Of a DNA stretch of 64,000 nt, positions 23,800-33,002 are shown piece by piece. The translations under genes were made by a program, and so were the position numbers. Under the pieces are notes generated by a model. It was not told the origin of the DNA. It saw only the letters and a program-made list of their open reading frames with translations, and made no database searches. Within the stretch, counting starts at the first letter, position 1. Every line of letters begins with the position of its first letter. This DNA is from Tabrizicola fusiformis. Its GTDB lineage: Bacteria; Pseudomonadota; Alphaproteobacteria; Rhodobacterales; Rhodobacteraceae. The stretch covers positions 62,001 to 126,000 of the forward strand of contig NZ_JABUHN010000004.1 of the NCBI RefSeq assembly GCF_013328815.1, in the 5' to 3' direction.

Positions 23800-24261
23800 T
23801 CAGACGGGCAAAACCGTCGTCGCCTTGATTTCCTCCATGCTCAGCAGGGCGGTCACATTGTAGATCCGCACTTCGGAAATCAGCGCCTGATAGAAGAGGT
23901 CATAGGCCCGCGCATTCCTGACCCGCACTTTCAGGATATAGTCGATGTCGCCGGCCAGCCGATGCGCCTCAAGCACTTCGGGCCGGGCGCGCAGCACGTG
24001 CAGGAACTTGCGCTGCCAGTCGGCCTCATGTTCGGACGTGCGGATCAGCACGAAGAAACAGGCCTCAAGCCCCAGCGATTCCGCATCCAGAAGGGCCGTC
24101 TGCCGCAGGATCACCCCCTGCTCGCGCATCCGCCGGATCCGGTTCCAGACCGGCGTCTTGGAGGACCCCACCTTGCGCGCGATCTCATCCAGCGATTGCT
24201 CGGCATCGGCCTGCAACTCGGCAAGGATTTTCCGGTCAAGCTCATCCAACTGGGCCGCCAT
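23800..24261 (-). CDS. Lrp/AsnC-family regulator
   Basis: The protein is 153 residues from the ATG at 24261; an ATG at 24297 would add 12 residues. The N-terminal HTH is LDELDRKILAELQADAEQSLDEIARKVGSSKTPVWNRIRRMREQGVI. The RAM ligand-binding domain follows, with LEAHRLAGDIDYILKVRVRNARAYD. It is divergent from the sulfate assimilation operon, which begins 136 bp away, so control of that operon is the likely role. The effector is unknown. Confidence 0.9.
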   Translation of the reverse strand: MAAQLDELDRKILAELQADAEQSLDEIARKVGSSKTPVWNRIRRMREQGVILRQTALLDAESLGLEACFFVLIRTSEHEADWQRKFLHVLRARPEVLEAHRLAGDIDYILKVRVRNARAYDLFYQALISEVRIYNVTALLSMEEIKATTVLPV

Positions 24262-24397
24262 TCGCCTGTTCCCCGTTTTTGCGGAACCCCGTTCCATCCT
24301 GGCCAGTTATCGGAACAAACGTCCTTATCCGCAAGGGCATCTGGCGCAAAACCGGGAAAATGTCCTATATTGACGGCAGAAACCGCGAGTTGCCAGC

Positions 24398-25171
24398 ATG
24401 ACCGATCTGCCCGCCTTCGCCGCCCCTCCGGTGGCCGTCACCTTTGTCGGTGCCGGGCCGGGGGCTGCGGCCCATCTGACCCTTGGCGCCTTTCGCGCGC
24501 TTCAGGACTGCGACGTGGTGATCCATGACCGCCTTGTGGGCGACGAGGTGCTGGCGCTGGTTCCCGCCGGGGTGGCCCGCATCGACGTGGGCAAAGAGGG
24601 GTTCGGACCCTCGACCACGCAAACCACCATCAACGCCACCCTTGTGGCGCAGGCGATGACCGGCGCCCGGGTGGTGCGGCTCAAGGGTGGCGACTGCGGC
24701 ATCTTCGGGCGGCTGGACGAAGAGATGGACGCGCTGGAGGCGGCGGGCCTGTCGTTCCGCATCCTGCCCGGGCTGACCGCGGCCAGCGTCGCCGCCGCCA
24801 GCATCGGCCAAAGCCTGACCAAACGCGGCCGCAACGCCAGCCTGCGCATCGTGACCGGCCATGACATGGCGGGCTTTGCCGAACAGGACTGGCGCGGGCT
24901 GGCCCGCCGGGGCGAGGTCGCGGCGATCTATATGGGCAAGAAATCGGCCCGCTTCATTCAGGGCCGCATGATGATGCACGGCGCCGATGCCGCCACCCCG
25001 GTTTCGCTGGTGGAAAACGTCTCGCGCCCCGATCAGCGGGTGCTGGCCGCCACGCTCGCCACCCTGCCCGAGGCGGCGCAGTCGCTGGCCGGGCCTGCCG
25101 TCATCCTTCTGGGTCTGGCACCGCGCCAGGCCCTGCGTGCTGCAACCGAATTGAAAGAGGCCCAGGCATGA
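24398..25171 (+). CDS. cobA: Uroporphyrinogen-III C-methyltransferase (siroheme synthesis)
   Basis: The protein is 257 residues. It uses S-adenosylmethionine to methylate uroporphyrinogen III to precorrin-2, the precursor of the siroheme in sulfite reductase. Visible motifs are VTFVGAGPG, the VIHDRLV segment, GKEGFGPSTTQTTIN, RLKGGDCGIFGRLDEE and LPGLTAASVAAAS. The usual GGDPFVFGRG motif is altered to GGDCGIFGR. The protein lacks the dehydrogenase/chelatase half of full CysG. It opens an operon with DUF2849, cysI and cysH and overlaps the next gene by four bases. Confidence 0.9.
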   Translation: MTDLPAFAAPPVAVTFVGAGPGAAAHLTLGAFRALQDCDVVIHDRLVGDEVLALVPAGVARIDVGKEGFGPSTTQTTINATLVAQAMTGARVVRLKGGDCGIFGRLDEEMDALEAAGLSFRILPGLTAASVAAASIGQSLTKRGRNASLRIVTGHDMAGFAEQDWRGLARRGEVAAIYMGKKSARFIQGRMMMHGADAATPVSLVENVSRPDQRVLAATLATLPEAAQSLAGPAVILLGLAPRQALRAATELKEAQA

Positions 25172-25473
25172 GCCGCAGCTTTACCCCCAAGGTCATCACC
25201 GCCAACCGCCTGCGCGAAGGCGATGTGGTTTACCTGACCGCCGATGACCGCTGGAGCCCGTTCCACCACGAGGCCGAGCTGATCGAGGACGAGGCCCATG
25301 GCCAGTTGCGCCTGCTGCACGCCGCGGCGCAAAAACTGCTGGTGGTCGGCGCCTATCTGGCCGATGCCAAGGCAGGCCCGAACGGCCCCGAGCCGACGCA
25401 TTTCCGCGAAGCCTTCCGCACCCGCGGCCCGTCGAACTATCACCACGGCAAGCAAGCCGACTACGCGAGCTGA
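25168..25473 (+). CDS. DUF2849 protein of the sulfite reductase operon
   Basis: The protein is 101 residues. It matches small DUF2849 proteins found beside cysI in alphaproteobacteria: FTPKVITANRLREGDVVYLTADDRW, then EAELIEDEAHGQLRLLHAA and a tail with THFREAFRTRGPSNY. Its role is unknown. The tight place between the siroheme methyltransferase and sulfite reductase (four-base overlap upstream, three-base gap downstream) points to a part in sulfite reduction or its assembly. Confidence 0.88.
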   Translation: MSRSFTPKVITANRLREGDVVYLTADDRWSPFHHEAELIEDEAHGQLRLLHAAAQKLLVVGAYLADAKAGPNGPEPTHFREAFRTRGPSNYHHGKQADYAS

Positions 25474-25476
25474 TCC

Positions 25477-27147
25477 ATGTATTCCTATTCCGACTTTGAC
25501 GAGGGCTTTGTCCGCGCCCGCGTGGCCCAGTTCACCCAGCAGGTGGAGCGCCGTCTGGACGGCTCGCTTTCCGAGGATGAGTTCCGCCCGCTGCGCCTGA
25601 TGAACGGGCTCTATCTGCAACTGCATGCCTATATGCTGCGGGTGGCGATTCCCTATGGCACGCTGTCGCCGCATCAGATGCGGCAACTGGCCTATATCGC
25701 CGACACCTGGGACAAGGGCTATGGCCACTTCACCACCCGGCAGAACATCCAGTTCAACTGGCCGAAGCTGCCGGATGTGCCCGCGATCCTTTCGGCGCTG
25801 GCCGATGTGGAGATGCACGCGATCCAGACTTCGGGCAACACCGTGCGCAACGTGACGGCCGATCATTTCGCCGGCGCCGCCGCGGATGAGATCGAAGACC
25901 CCCGCCCCTATGCCGAGCTTCTGCGGCAATGGTCCACCGACCACCCGGAATTTCAGTTCCTGCCGCGCAAGTTCAAGATCGCCATAACCGGCGCCCCGCA
26001 TGACCGCGCCGTGACGCGCGCCCATGACATCGGGTTGCGCATGGTGCGCAACGCCGCTGGCGAGCCGGGGTTCGAGGTGCTGGTGGGCGGCGGTCTGGGC
26101 CGCACCCCGATGATCGGCCATGTCGTGCGCGATTTCCTGCCCGTGCCCGACCTGCTGCCTTATGTCGAGGCGGTTCTGAGCGTCTACAACACGCTGGGCC
26201 GGCGCGATAACAAGTATAAGGCGCGCATCAAGATCACCCTGCACGAGACCGGGAAAGAAGAAGTCACCCGGATGGTTGAGGAACGCTTTGCCGAGCTGCG
26301 CCCCCTCTTCGGCGGCGCCGATCAGGCCCTGCTCGCCGATATCCGCGCAGCCTTTGCCCCGCCCGCCTTCCGCAATGCGCCCACCGATGGCTTTGACGCC
26401 TTCTACAAGGCCGATCCGGTGTTCCGCGCCTGGGCCGATACCAGCCTGGCCGCCCATCGCAACGATCAATATGCCATCGTCACCATCTCGGTGAAGGCGC
26501 ATGGCGACACGCCCGGCGATGCCACCAGCGACCAGATGCGCGTCATGGCCGATCTGGCCGAGCGTTATGGCCATTCCGACCTGCGCATCAGCCATGAACA
26601 GAACGTCATCCTGCCGCATGTCCACAAATCCGACCTGCCCGCGGTTCATGCAGCACTGGTGCAGGCCGGGCTTGGCACTGCCAATGTCGGCCTGATCAGC
26701 GATATCATCGCCTGCCCCGGCATGGATTATTGCGCGCTGGCCACTGCCCGCTCGATCCCGGTGGCGCAAGAGATTGCCCTGCGTTTCAAGGAGCTTGACC
26801 TTGAGCATGAGGTCGGCCCGATGAAGATCAAGATTTCCGGCTGCATCAACGCCTGCGGGCACCACCATGTCGGCCATATCGGCATTCTGGGGCTGGACCG
26901 CGCCGGGGTGGAAAACTACCAGATCACGCTGGGCGGCGACGGCAGCGAAACGGCGGCCATCGGCGAAAAGATGGGGCCGGGCTTTGCCTATGATCAGGTG
27001 GTTCCTGCCATCGAGCGTCTGGTGCGCGCCTATCTGGCCCACCGGCTGGAACCGGGCGAGACCTTCCTTCTGGCGGTGCGGCGGCTGGGGCTCGACCCGT
27101 TCAAGGCCGCGCTCTATGGCACGGAAGGCACGCAGGATGCCGCGTGA
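25477..27147 (+). CDS. cysI: Sulfite reductase hemoprotein (nitrite/sulfite reductase family)
   Basis: The protein is 556 residues and reduces sulfite to sulfide with siroheme coupled to a 4Fe-4S cluster. Cluster-binding cysteines are C413 and C419 (CPGMDYC) and C456 and C460 (CINACG). Two ferredoxin-like half-domains flank each siroheme-domain repeat, with HFTTRQNIQFNWPK near 85-100. The enzyme probably takes electrons from ferredoxin, since a ferredoxin-NADP reductase closes this cluster and no flavoprotein CysJ is present. The downstream cysH start overlaps its end by 11 bases. Confidence 0.93.
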   Translation: MYSYSDFDEGFVRARVAQFTQQVERRLDGSLSEDEFRPLRLMNGLYLQLHAYMLRVAIPYGTLSPHQMRQLAYIADTWDKGYGHFTTRQNIQFNWPKLPDVPAILSALADVEMHAIQTSGNTVRNVTADHFAGAAADEIEDPRPYAELLRQWSTDHPEFQFLPRKFKIAITGAPHDRAVTRAHDIGLRMVRNAAGEPGFEVLVGGGLGRTPMIGHVVRDFLPVPDLLPYVEAVLSVYNTLGRRDNKYKARIKITLHETGKEEVTRMVEERFAELRPLFGGADQALLADIRAAFAPPAFRNAPTDGFDAFYKADPVFRAWADTSLAAHRNDQYAIVTISVKAHGDTPGDATSDQMRVMADLAERYGHSDLRISHEQNVILPHVHKSDLPAVHAALVQAGLGTANVGLISDIIACPGMDYCALATARSIPVAQEIALRFKELDLEHEVGPMKIKISGCINACGHHHVGHIGILGLDRAGVENYQITLGGDGSETAAIGEKMGPGFAYDQVVPAIERLVRAYLAHRLEPGETFLLAVRRLGLDPFKAALYGTEGTQDAA

Positions 27148-27880
27148 TCTGCACACCGGCAGCGTGGCCGAGCGGGTGGCGGCGCTGAATGCCCGCTACA
27201 AGCACCATTCGGCCACCGCCGTTCTGGAACATGCGCTGAAGGATGACGATCTGGGCCGGGTGGCGCTGGTGTCGTCCTTTGGTGCGGAATCGGTGGTGCT
27301 GCTACATCTGGTTTCGGTGATCGCGCCGGAAACCCCGGTGCTGTTCGTCGATACGCGGATGCTGTTTCAGGAGACGCTGGATTATCAGCGCGAGCTGGCC
27401 GAAAAGTTGGCGCTCTGCGACCTGCGCACCATCCGCGCCCATCCGAAAAAGGTCGAATTCGACGACCCGGACGGCACGCTGCACCAGTTCAGCACCGATG
27501 CCTGCTGCGCCCTGCGCAAGGTCGAGCCGCTGGAACGTGCCCTTGCGCAGTTCGATGGCTGGATCACCGGGCGCAAACGGTTCCAGAGCAACACCCGCGG
27601 CACGGTCGAGTTCTTTGAGGCCGAGGGCGACACCCGGATCAAGGTCAACCCGCTGGCCCATTGGGGGCGGGAGGATCTTGAGGAATATATGGTGGAAAAC
27701 CGCCTGCCCCGGCATCCCTTGGTGGCCAAGGGCTATCCCTCCATCGGCTGCGCCCCCTGCACCAGCCCGGTAAAGCCGGGCGAAGACCCGCGTGCAGGTC
27801 GCTGGCGCGGCAGCGAGAAATCCGAATGCGGCATCCATTTCATCAATGGCAAGCCGGTCCGAACCGGAGAAGCCGCATGA
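27137..27880 (+). CDS. cysH: APS/PAPS reductase (adenylyl-sulfate type)
   Basis: The protein is 247 residues from the ATG at 27137. It reduces activated sulfate to sulfite. The PP-loop SSFGAES is at 47-53. The cysteine pairs C123-C124 and C205/C208 mark the 4Fe-4S-binding, APS-preferring subgroup, and the catalytic Cys is in ECGIH (C231). An ECGLH-type motif and the iron-sulfur cysteines together argue for APS rather than PAPS as substrate. It follows cysI with an overlap. Confidence 0.93.
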   Translation: MPRDLHTGSVAERVAALNARYKHHSATAVLEHALKDDDLGRVALVSSFGAESVVLLHLVSVIAPETPVLFVDTRMLFQETLDYQRELAEKLALCDLRTIRAHPKKVEFDDPDGTLHQFSTDACCALRKVEPLERALAQFDGWITGRKRFQSNTRGTVEFFEAEGDTRIKVNPLAHWGREDLEEYMVENRLPRHPLVAKGYPSIGCAPCTSPVKPGEDPRAGRWRGSEKSECGIHFINGKPVRTGEAA

Positions 27881-27884
27881 CCAC

Positions 27885-27930
27885 GCAAATTTCTTCGAAG
27901 AAATTTGCAAGTTCCTTCGAAGGAACTTGC
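27885..27930. repeat. Double tandem hairpin
   Basis: Two perfect 24-bp palindromes overlap by two bases. GCAAATTTCTTC and its complement are at 27885-27908; GCAAGTTCCTTC and its complement are at 27907-27930. They lie between cysH and the DUF934 gene in the same operon, so full termination is unlikely. They may set mRNA ends or stability. They resemble the hairpins at 23717-23783 and 63481-63524. Confidence 0.8.
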
Positions 27931-27944
27931 CTGGGAGATCAACC

Positions 27945-28349
27945 ATGACCGTTCTCGTCACCGATACCGGCTTTGCCACCCCCGCGCCCGTCACCGCCGT
28001 CACTTTGGCCGAAATCGCCACGCATCAGGGCGTGCTGGACCTTGCCCATACCGACGACCCTACGCTGGTCGAGCCGCATCTGGCGGGGCTGACCCTGATC
28101 CGCATTTCCTTCCCGGCTTTCAGCGATGGCCGCGCCTTCACCATCGCGCGGCGGCTGCGGATGGCCGGTTACACCGGCGAGTTGCGCGCCATGGGGCCGG
28201 TGATCGCCGACCAATATGCCATGGCCCGCCGCGTCGGCTTTGACACGGTGGAAATCCCCGATGATCTGGCCGCCCGCCAGCCGCAGGAACAATGGATCTT
28301 CCGCGCCGACTGGCAGGCCCATGACTATCAGTCGCGGCTTCGGGCCTGA
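27945..28349 (+). CDS. DUF934 protein
   Basis: The protein is 134 residues from the ATG at 27945, with GGAGA a few bases upstream. It matches DUF934 proteins of sulfate assimilation clusters: LIRISFPAFSDGRAFTIARRLRMAGYTGELRAMGPVIADQYAMARRVGFDTVEI. Its activity is unknown. Location between cysH and the ferredoxin reductase links it to sulfur assimilation. Confidence 0.9.
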   Translation: MTVLVTDTGFATPAPVTAVTLAEIATHQGVLDLAHTDDPTLVEPHLAGLTLIRISFPAFSDGRAFTIARRLRMAGYTGELRAMGPVIADQYAMARRVGFDTVEIPDDLAARQPQEQWIFRADWQAHDYQSRLRA

Positions 28350-28400
28350 ACACGGGCTTTCCACGCGCCCGGAATAAACGTATCTCGAAAGACGAATGAA

Positions 28401-29231
28401 ATGACCGAAGCGAAGGCCATGCAAGACGCATCCCCAAAGCCTGCCAAACCGCATCTGCCCGACGCCCAGATCGTGCAATCGGTGAAACACTGGACCGACC
28501 GGCTGTTCTCCTTCCGGGTGGCGCGGCCGCAGTCGCTGCGCTTCCGCTCGGGTGAATTCGTGATGATCGGGCTGATGGGCGACAACGGCAAACCGCTCTT
28601 GCGCGCCTATTCCATCGCCTCGCCCTCGTGGGACGAAGAGCTGGAATTCTATTCGATCAAGGTGCCGGATGGCCCGCTCACATCGAAACTGCAACACATC
28701 CAGCCGGGGGATGAGATCATCCTGCGGCCGAAGCCGGTGGGAACGCTGGTGCATGACGCCCTTCTGCCGGGCAAGCGGGTGTGGTTTCTGGCAACCGGCA
28801 CCGGGCTTGCCCCCTTTGCCAGCCTGATGCGCGACCCCGAGACCTATGAGAAATACGATCAGGTCATCATGATGCACACCTGCCGCGAGGTGGCCGAGCT
28901 GGAATATGGCCGCCAACTGGTGGAAAGCCTCGAGAATGATCCGCTGATCGGCGAGATGGTGGCGGGCAAGCTGCGTTATTACCCCACCACCACCCGCGAA
29001 GAATTCCACCACAAGGGCCGCGTCACCGACAATCTGTCGTCCGGCAAGGTGTTTGCCGATCTGGGACTGCCGCAGATGAACCCTGCCGAGGATCGCGCCA
29101 TGGTCTGCGGCTCGCTTGCCTTCAACATCGACGTGAAGGCCATTCTGGAGGGGTTCGGCCTGCGCGAAGGCGCCAATTCCGACCCGAAGGAATTCGTGGT
29201 CGAAAAGGCTTTCGTCGGCGACGGCATCTGA
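28401..29231 (+). CDS. fpr: Ferredoxin-NADP reductase
   Basis: The protein is 276 residues. The FAD-binding part has RAYSIASPSWDEELEFYSIKVPDGPLTSKLQ, and the NADP-binding part has WFLATGTGLAPFASLMRD and AMVCGSLAFNIDVKAIL. It matches the bacterial Fpr type, which ends in an aromatic-free VEKAFVGD tail. It would pass electrons from NADPH through ferredoxin to sulfite reductase. It is the last gene before a strong terminator. Confidence 0.93.
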   Translation: MTEAKAMQDASPKPAKPHLPDAQIVQSVKHWTDRLFSFRVARPQSLRFRSGEFVMIGLMGDNGKPLLRAYSIASPSWDEELEFYSIKVPDGPLTSKLQHIQPGDEIILRPKPVGTLVHDALLPGKRVWFLATGTGLAPFASLMRDPETYEKYDQVIMMHTCREVAELEYGRQLVESLENDPLIGEMVAGKLRYYPTTTREEFHHKGRVTDNLSSGKVFADLGLPQMNPAEDRAMVCGSLAFNIDVKAILEGFGLREGANSDPKEFVVEKAFVGDGI

Positions 29232-29241
29232 AACCGCCGAC

Positions 29242-29285
29242 ATGCAACGGGCCGCAGGATTCACTCCGGCGGCCCGTTGCATTTT
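29242..29285 (+). terminator. Strong intrinsic terminator of the sulfate operon
   Basis: ATGCAACGGGCCGC (29242-29255) pairs perfectly with GCGGCCCGTTGCAT (29269-29282) and is followed by TTTT. It lies between the convergent ferredoxin reductase and ABC exporter genes. Confidence 0.85.
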
Positions 29286-29287
29286 GG

Positions 29288-31126
29288 TCAGGCCGCCTTG
29301 GCCGCCTCTTCCTCTTCGGCCGACTGGCGCGCCCAAAGTGCGGCATAGCGGCCTTCCAGCGCCAGCAATTCTTCATGCGTGCCGCGCTCGACCACCCGGC
29401 CATCGTCCAGCACCAGAATGCAATCGCTGTCGGCAATGGTCGAAAGCCGGTGCGCGATGGTGATGACGCTGCGACCCTGCCCCATTTCCGCGAGGCTCTC
29501 CTGAATGCTGCGCTCGGTCTGGCTGTCCAGCGCGCTCGTCGCCTCGTCCAGCACAAGGATCGGCGGGTTCTTCAAGAGGGTGCGCGCAATGCCCACCCGC
29601 TGCTTTTCGCCGCCCGAGAGTTTCAGCCCCCGCTCGCCCACCGTCGTTTCATAGCCTTCGGGCAGCGAGGTGATGAAGTCATGGATCTTCGCCGCCCGCG
29701 CCGCCGCCTCGACCTCTTCGCGCCCGGCATCGGGGCGGCCATAGGCGATGTTGTAATAGACCGTATCATTGAACAGCACGGTGTCCTGCGGCACCACGCC
29801 GATCTGGCCATGCAGCGAGGTTTGCGTCACGCCGCGAATATCCTGCCCGTCAATGCGGATCGCGCCGCCCGTCACGTCATAGAACCGGAAGAGCAGCCGC
29901 CCGATGGTGGATTTCCCCGAACCCGAAGCCCCGACCAGTGCGAATTTCTGCCCCGGCGCCACGCGAAAGCTGATGCCTTTCAGGATCGGCCGGGCCGGGT
30001 CATAGGCAAAGCTCACATCGTCGAACACCAACTCGCCGCCCTGCACCGCCAGCGGTTTGGCCCCGGGCGCGTCCACCACCTCGGCCGGCTGGCCCAGAAG
30101 GCCGAACATCTGCCCCATATCGACCAGCGCCTGCCGGATTTCGCGGTAAACCGTGCCAAGGAAGTTCAGGGGCATGGTGATCTGGATCATATAGGCGTTG
30201 ACCATCACGAAATCGCCCACCGTCAGCGTGCCCGCCTGCACCCCGCGCGCCGCCATCACCATCACCAGCACAAGGCCGGTGGTGATCAGAAAACTTTGCC
30301 CGGCATTGAGCAGCGACAGCGACAGCCCGGTCTTGACCGCCGCCTTTTCATAACGCGCCATGGCGCGGTCATAACGGGCGGCTTCCCAAGCTTCGGCATT
30401 GAAATACTTGACGGTTTCAAAGTTCAGCAGGCTGTCGATGGCCTTCTGGTTGGCATCGGTGTCCTGATCGTTCATCTCGCGCCGGATGCGGACCCGCAGT
30501 TCCGTCACCTTGAACGTATAGGCGACATAAATCGCAATCGTCGCCACCACCACGGCCATATATTCCCAGCCGAAAACCACCGCGAAGATCACCGAAACCA
30601 TGGTCAGTTCCAGGATCAGCGGCCCGATGGAAAACAGCATGAAGCGCAGCAGGAAATCGACGCCCTTCACCCCGCGCTCGATGATCCGGCTCAGACCGCC
30701 GGTCTTGCGGGTGATGTGATAGCGCAGCGACAGTTTGTGGATATGGGTAAAGGTTTCCAGCGCCAGTTGCCGCAGCGCCCGCTGGCCGACCTTGACAAAG
30801 ACCGCATCGCGCAATTCGCCAAAGGCCACCGCGCCGAAGCGTGCCAGACCATAGGCCACCACCAGCCCCGACGCGCCAAGCGCCATCAGGTAGGCCGCAT
30901 CATTGCCGCCCTCGGCCGCCAGCCCATCGACCGCCGCCTTGTAAAGCCAGGGCGTATAGACCGAAATCACCTTGGCCGCGAGCAACAGCAAAAGCGCGCC
31001 CACCACCCGCAGCTTGACCCAGCTCTGCCCCTCGGGCCAGAGATAGGGCAGCACCCGGCGGATGGTTTGCCAGCCCGAGGCGGTTTCTTCTGGCAGGTCA
31101 GAGCTGTTGGCGGTGTTTCGGCGCAT
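29288..31126 (-). CDS. Atm1/HMT-type ABC exporter (fused permease and ATPase)
   Basis: The protein is 612 residues. The membrane domain spans about 20-330 and the nucleotide-binding domain about 360-600. Walker A GASGSGKST, the signature LSGGEKQR, Walker B ILVLDEATSALD and the switch His in TIAHRLST are present. Sequences such as RAVAFGELRDAVFVKVGQRALR and YFNAEAWE match the mitochondrial Atm1/bacterial HMT subfamily, which exports glutathione or thiol conjugates and helps tolerance of heavy metals. It is divergent from an ArsR gene, which suggests metal- or metalloid-induced expression. Confidence 0.9.
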   Translation of the reverse strand: MRRNTANSSDLPEETASGWQTIRRVLPYLWPEGQSWVKLRVVGALLLLLAAKVISVYTPWLYKAAVDGLAAEGGNDAAYLMALGASGLVVAYGLARFGAVAFGELRDAVFVKVGQRALRQLALETFTHIHKLSLRYHITRKTGGLSRIIERGVKGVDFLLRFMLFSIGPLILELTMVSVIFAVVFGWEYMAVVVATIAIYVAYTFKVTELRVRIRREMNDQDTDANQKAIDSLLNFETVKYFNAEAWEAARYDRAMARYEKAAVKTGLSLSLLNAGQSFLITTGLVLVMVMAARGVQAGTLTVGDFVMVNAYMIQITMPLNFLGTVYREIRQALVDMGQMFGLLGQPAEVVDAPGAKPLAVQGGELVFDDVSFAYDPARPILKGISFRVAPGQKFALVGASGSGKSTIGRLLFRFYDVTGGAIRIDGQDIRGVTQTSLHGQIGVVPQDTVLFNDTVYYNIAYGRPDAGREEVEAAARAAKIHDFITSLPEGYETTVGERGLKLSGGEKQRVGIARTLLKNPPILVLDEATSALDSQTERSIQESLAEMGQGRSVITIAHRLSTIADSDCILVLDDGRVVERGTHEELLALEGRYAALWARQSAEEEEAAKAA

Positions 31127-31187
31127 TTCGTCGGTCCTGTGACGCCCCGCGGTTGATCCGGGCGCGGGCTTCGGCTACATCTGAATT

Positions 31188-31213
31188 GTTCAACTGTTCA
31201 TGAGTAATTGAAC
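31188..31213. promoter_or_regulatory. ArsR-type operator candidate
   Basis: GTTCAA (31188-31193) and TTGAAC (31208-31213) form an inverted repeat with a 14-bp spacer, and a GTTCATGAG block lies between them. This is the usual form of ArsR/SmtB sites. The repeat ends one base before the arsR-type start codon. Repression of both divergent genes from here is likely. Confidence 0.65.
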
Positions 31214-31214
31214 C

Positions 31215-31595
31215 ATGGAGCGGAGTAAAGCCCTCGGGGCCCTGTCGGCGCTGGCCCATGCGGCCCGGCTCGACCTTGTGCGGCTGTTGATGCCGCTGGG
31301 CGAGGACGGGCGGACGGCGGGCGAGATCGGGCGCGAGCTGGGCCTGTCGGCGTCGCGGCTGTCGTTCCATCTGGCAGCGCTGGAACAGGCCGGGCTGATC
31401 CGCTCGCGCAAGGTGGCGCGCAATGTGTTCTATTCGGTGGATGCCGCAGGGATGGGCGAAACGATCGCTTTTCTGCTGAACGATTGCTGCATGGACCATC
31501 CCGAAGTTCTGGCCTGCTGCCGTCACAGCCGCAGGCCCGGGGCAGCCGATCACGCCCCTGTCGCCGATCAATCCCCCGGCATCGTGAAGATCTGA
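31215..31595 (+). CDS. ArsR-family metalloregulator
   Basis: The protein is 126 residues. The winged HTH is [50 protein letters not shown]. Cysteine pairs near the C-terminus ([14 protein letters not shown]) are probable thiol sites for arsenite, antimonite or other soft metals. No Shine-Dalgarno is visible before the start because the operator abuts it, so the message may be leaderless. The gene's 3' end overlaps the convergent LysM gene by 28 bases. Confidence 0.88.
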   Translation: MERSKALGALSALAHAARLDLVRLLMPLGEDGRTAGEIGRELGLSASRLSFHLAALEQAGLIRSRKVARNVFYSVDAAGMGETIAFLLNDCCMDHPEVLACCRHSRRPGAADHAPVADQSPGIVKI

Positions 31596-32887
31596 CCGGG
31601 ATAGATCAGGTCCGGGTCGCGGATCTTGTCGCGGTTCGCCTCGAACACCTGCACATAAAGGACGCCATCGCCGAATTTCTCCTCGGCAATACCCCAGAGC
31701 GTGAAGCCGGGCTGCACCGTGACCGTCACGGGCGGCGGCGGCGCGGGCGGAGCCTCGGGCGCGGCGGCTTCGGCAACGGCGGCGGGTTCCGGTGCCACAG
31801 GCGGCGCTTCGGGCGCAGCGGCGACCGCCTCCGGCTGCGGGGCGGGCTGCGGAACAGGCGCGGCTTGCGCCTCCGGCGCGGCGGTGGATTGCGGGCTGGC
31901 GGCTTCCGGCGCGGCGGCAGGTGCCGGAATGGGCGCTGGTTCCAGCTCGGGCTCGGGCGCCGGTTCCGCCTGCGGCTCTGGCGCGGCGGGCGGTGTCAGC
32001 ACGGCTGCCAGCGCCTCGGGTGTTTCGCGCTTGAACGGGGTTTCAAAGCGCGAGGTGACCTTGCCCTCCGCATCCAGTTGGTCGGCCCGCAGGGTATAGA
32101 TGCCGGGTGCCATATCGGGCAGGGTCAGCCCCCATTGGCCATCGGCGCCAACCGGCACCTCGGCCAGCGGCGCCCCGTCCAGATAAAGCCGCACCAGGGC
32201 CGCGCCCTGCCCGCGCCCGCCGACCTGCACCAGACCTTCGGGCGTATAGGCCACCGAGTCGATGCTGACATTGGCCTTCAGCTCTGCCGGAACCTCAGCC
32301 CCGGGTTGCAGCACCTTGACGCCCTCTTCCGTCACCAAAAGCGCGGCGGGTGGTTCCGGCGCAGCGGCAGGTTCTGCCGCAGGCGCAGCGGGGGCTTCCA
32401 CGGCGGCAACAGCTTCGGGACCGGCCACCGGGGCAACCGCCACCGTTTCTGCCCCGGCAATCTCGCCGCCCTGCCATTCCATGGCCAGCGACAAAAGCCG
32501 CGGCACCGGCGAGGGTGCCAGCGTCAGCAGCGCCGCGAACTGGCCCGTGCCATCGGCCTGCACCGCGGCGACCTCGGCCCCGTCCAGCCGCACCGATACC
32601 CGCACCCCCGGCGCGGCCATGCCCGCCACGGTGGCCGAACCATCGGTTTCCACCCGGACCAGCTCAAACCGCGGCGGTTCGGGCGGCAGGGTGGCCGGTT
32701 CGGGCGCTGCGGCGGGGGCAGGCGCCGCCGCCGGTTCCGCCGCCGGCTCCACCGCTGCGACGGCGGCGGGCGGGGCCGGTTCCGGTGCGCTCTGGCGCAG
32801 GAACAGCACCCCCGCCACCCCGATCACGACCACCGCCGCGGCCCCCCCGGCAACGCGCGCCTGCTTGCTTGACCACGACAAGGCCAT
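31568..32887 (-). CDS. LysM-domain protein with Ala/Pro-rich linker
   Basis: The protein is 439 residues from the ATG at 32887. An N-terminal membrane anchor is visible ([19 protein letters not shown], about 10-29). Low-complexity Ala/Pro/Glu linkers separate Ig-like domains with [21 protein letters not shown] and similar blocks. A C-terminal LysM domain follows ([45 protein letters not shown]). It is likely anchored in the inner membrane with LysM binding peptidoglycan in the periplasm. Such proteins are common in Rhodobacteraceae, with no fixed role. Confidence 0.85.
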   Translation of the reverse strand: MALSWSSKQARVAGGAAAVVVIGVAGVLFLRQSAPEPAPPAAVAAVEPAAEPAAAPAPAAAPEPATLPPEPPRFELVRVETDGSATVAGMAAPGVRVSVRLDGAEVAAVQADGTGQFAALLTLAPSPVPRLLSLAMEWQGGEIAGAETVAVAPVAGPEAVAAVEAPAAPAAEPAAAPEPPAALLVTEEGVKVLQPGAEVPAELKANVSIDSVAYTPEGLVQVGGRGQGAALVRLYLDGAPLAEVPVGADGQWGLTLPDMAPGIYTLRADQLDAEGKVTSRFETPFKRETPEALAAVLTPPAAPEPQAEPAPEPELEPAPIPAPAAAPEAASPQSTAAPEAQAAPVPQPAPQPEAVAAAPEAPPVAPEPAAVAEAAAPEAPPAPPPPVTVTVQPGFTLWGIAEEKFGDGVLYVQVFEANRDKIRDPDLIYPGQIFTMPGD

Positions 32888-33002
32888 GACGTTCCGTCCC
32901 CCGCTATCCCCTTGGGCGGGGCCTGTTTCCGGCCCCTGCTTTCCTTTGCCAAGGAACCCCGATACACCCGGCAAAGCAACAGATTTCCGATTGAGGCCCC
33001 CG

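Noticed and set aside
25033-27156. 707-residue open frame antisense to the sulfite reductase gene
   Set aside because: It is a GC-rich antisense frame; the + strand frame carries all the siroheme and cluster motifs.
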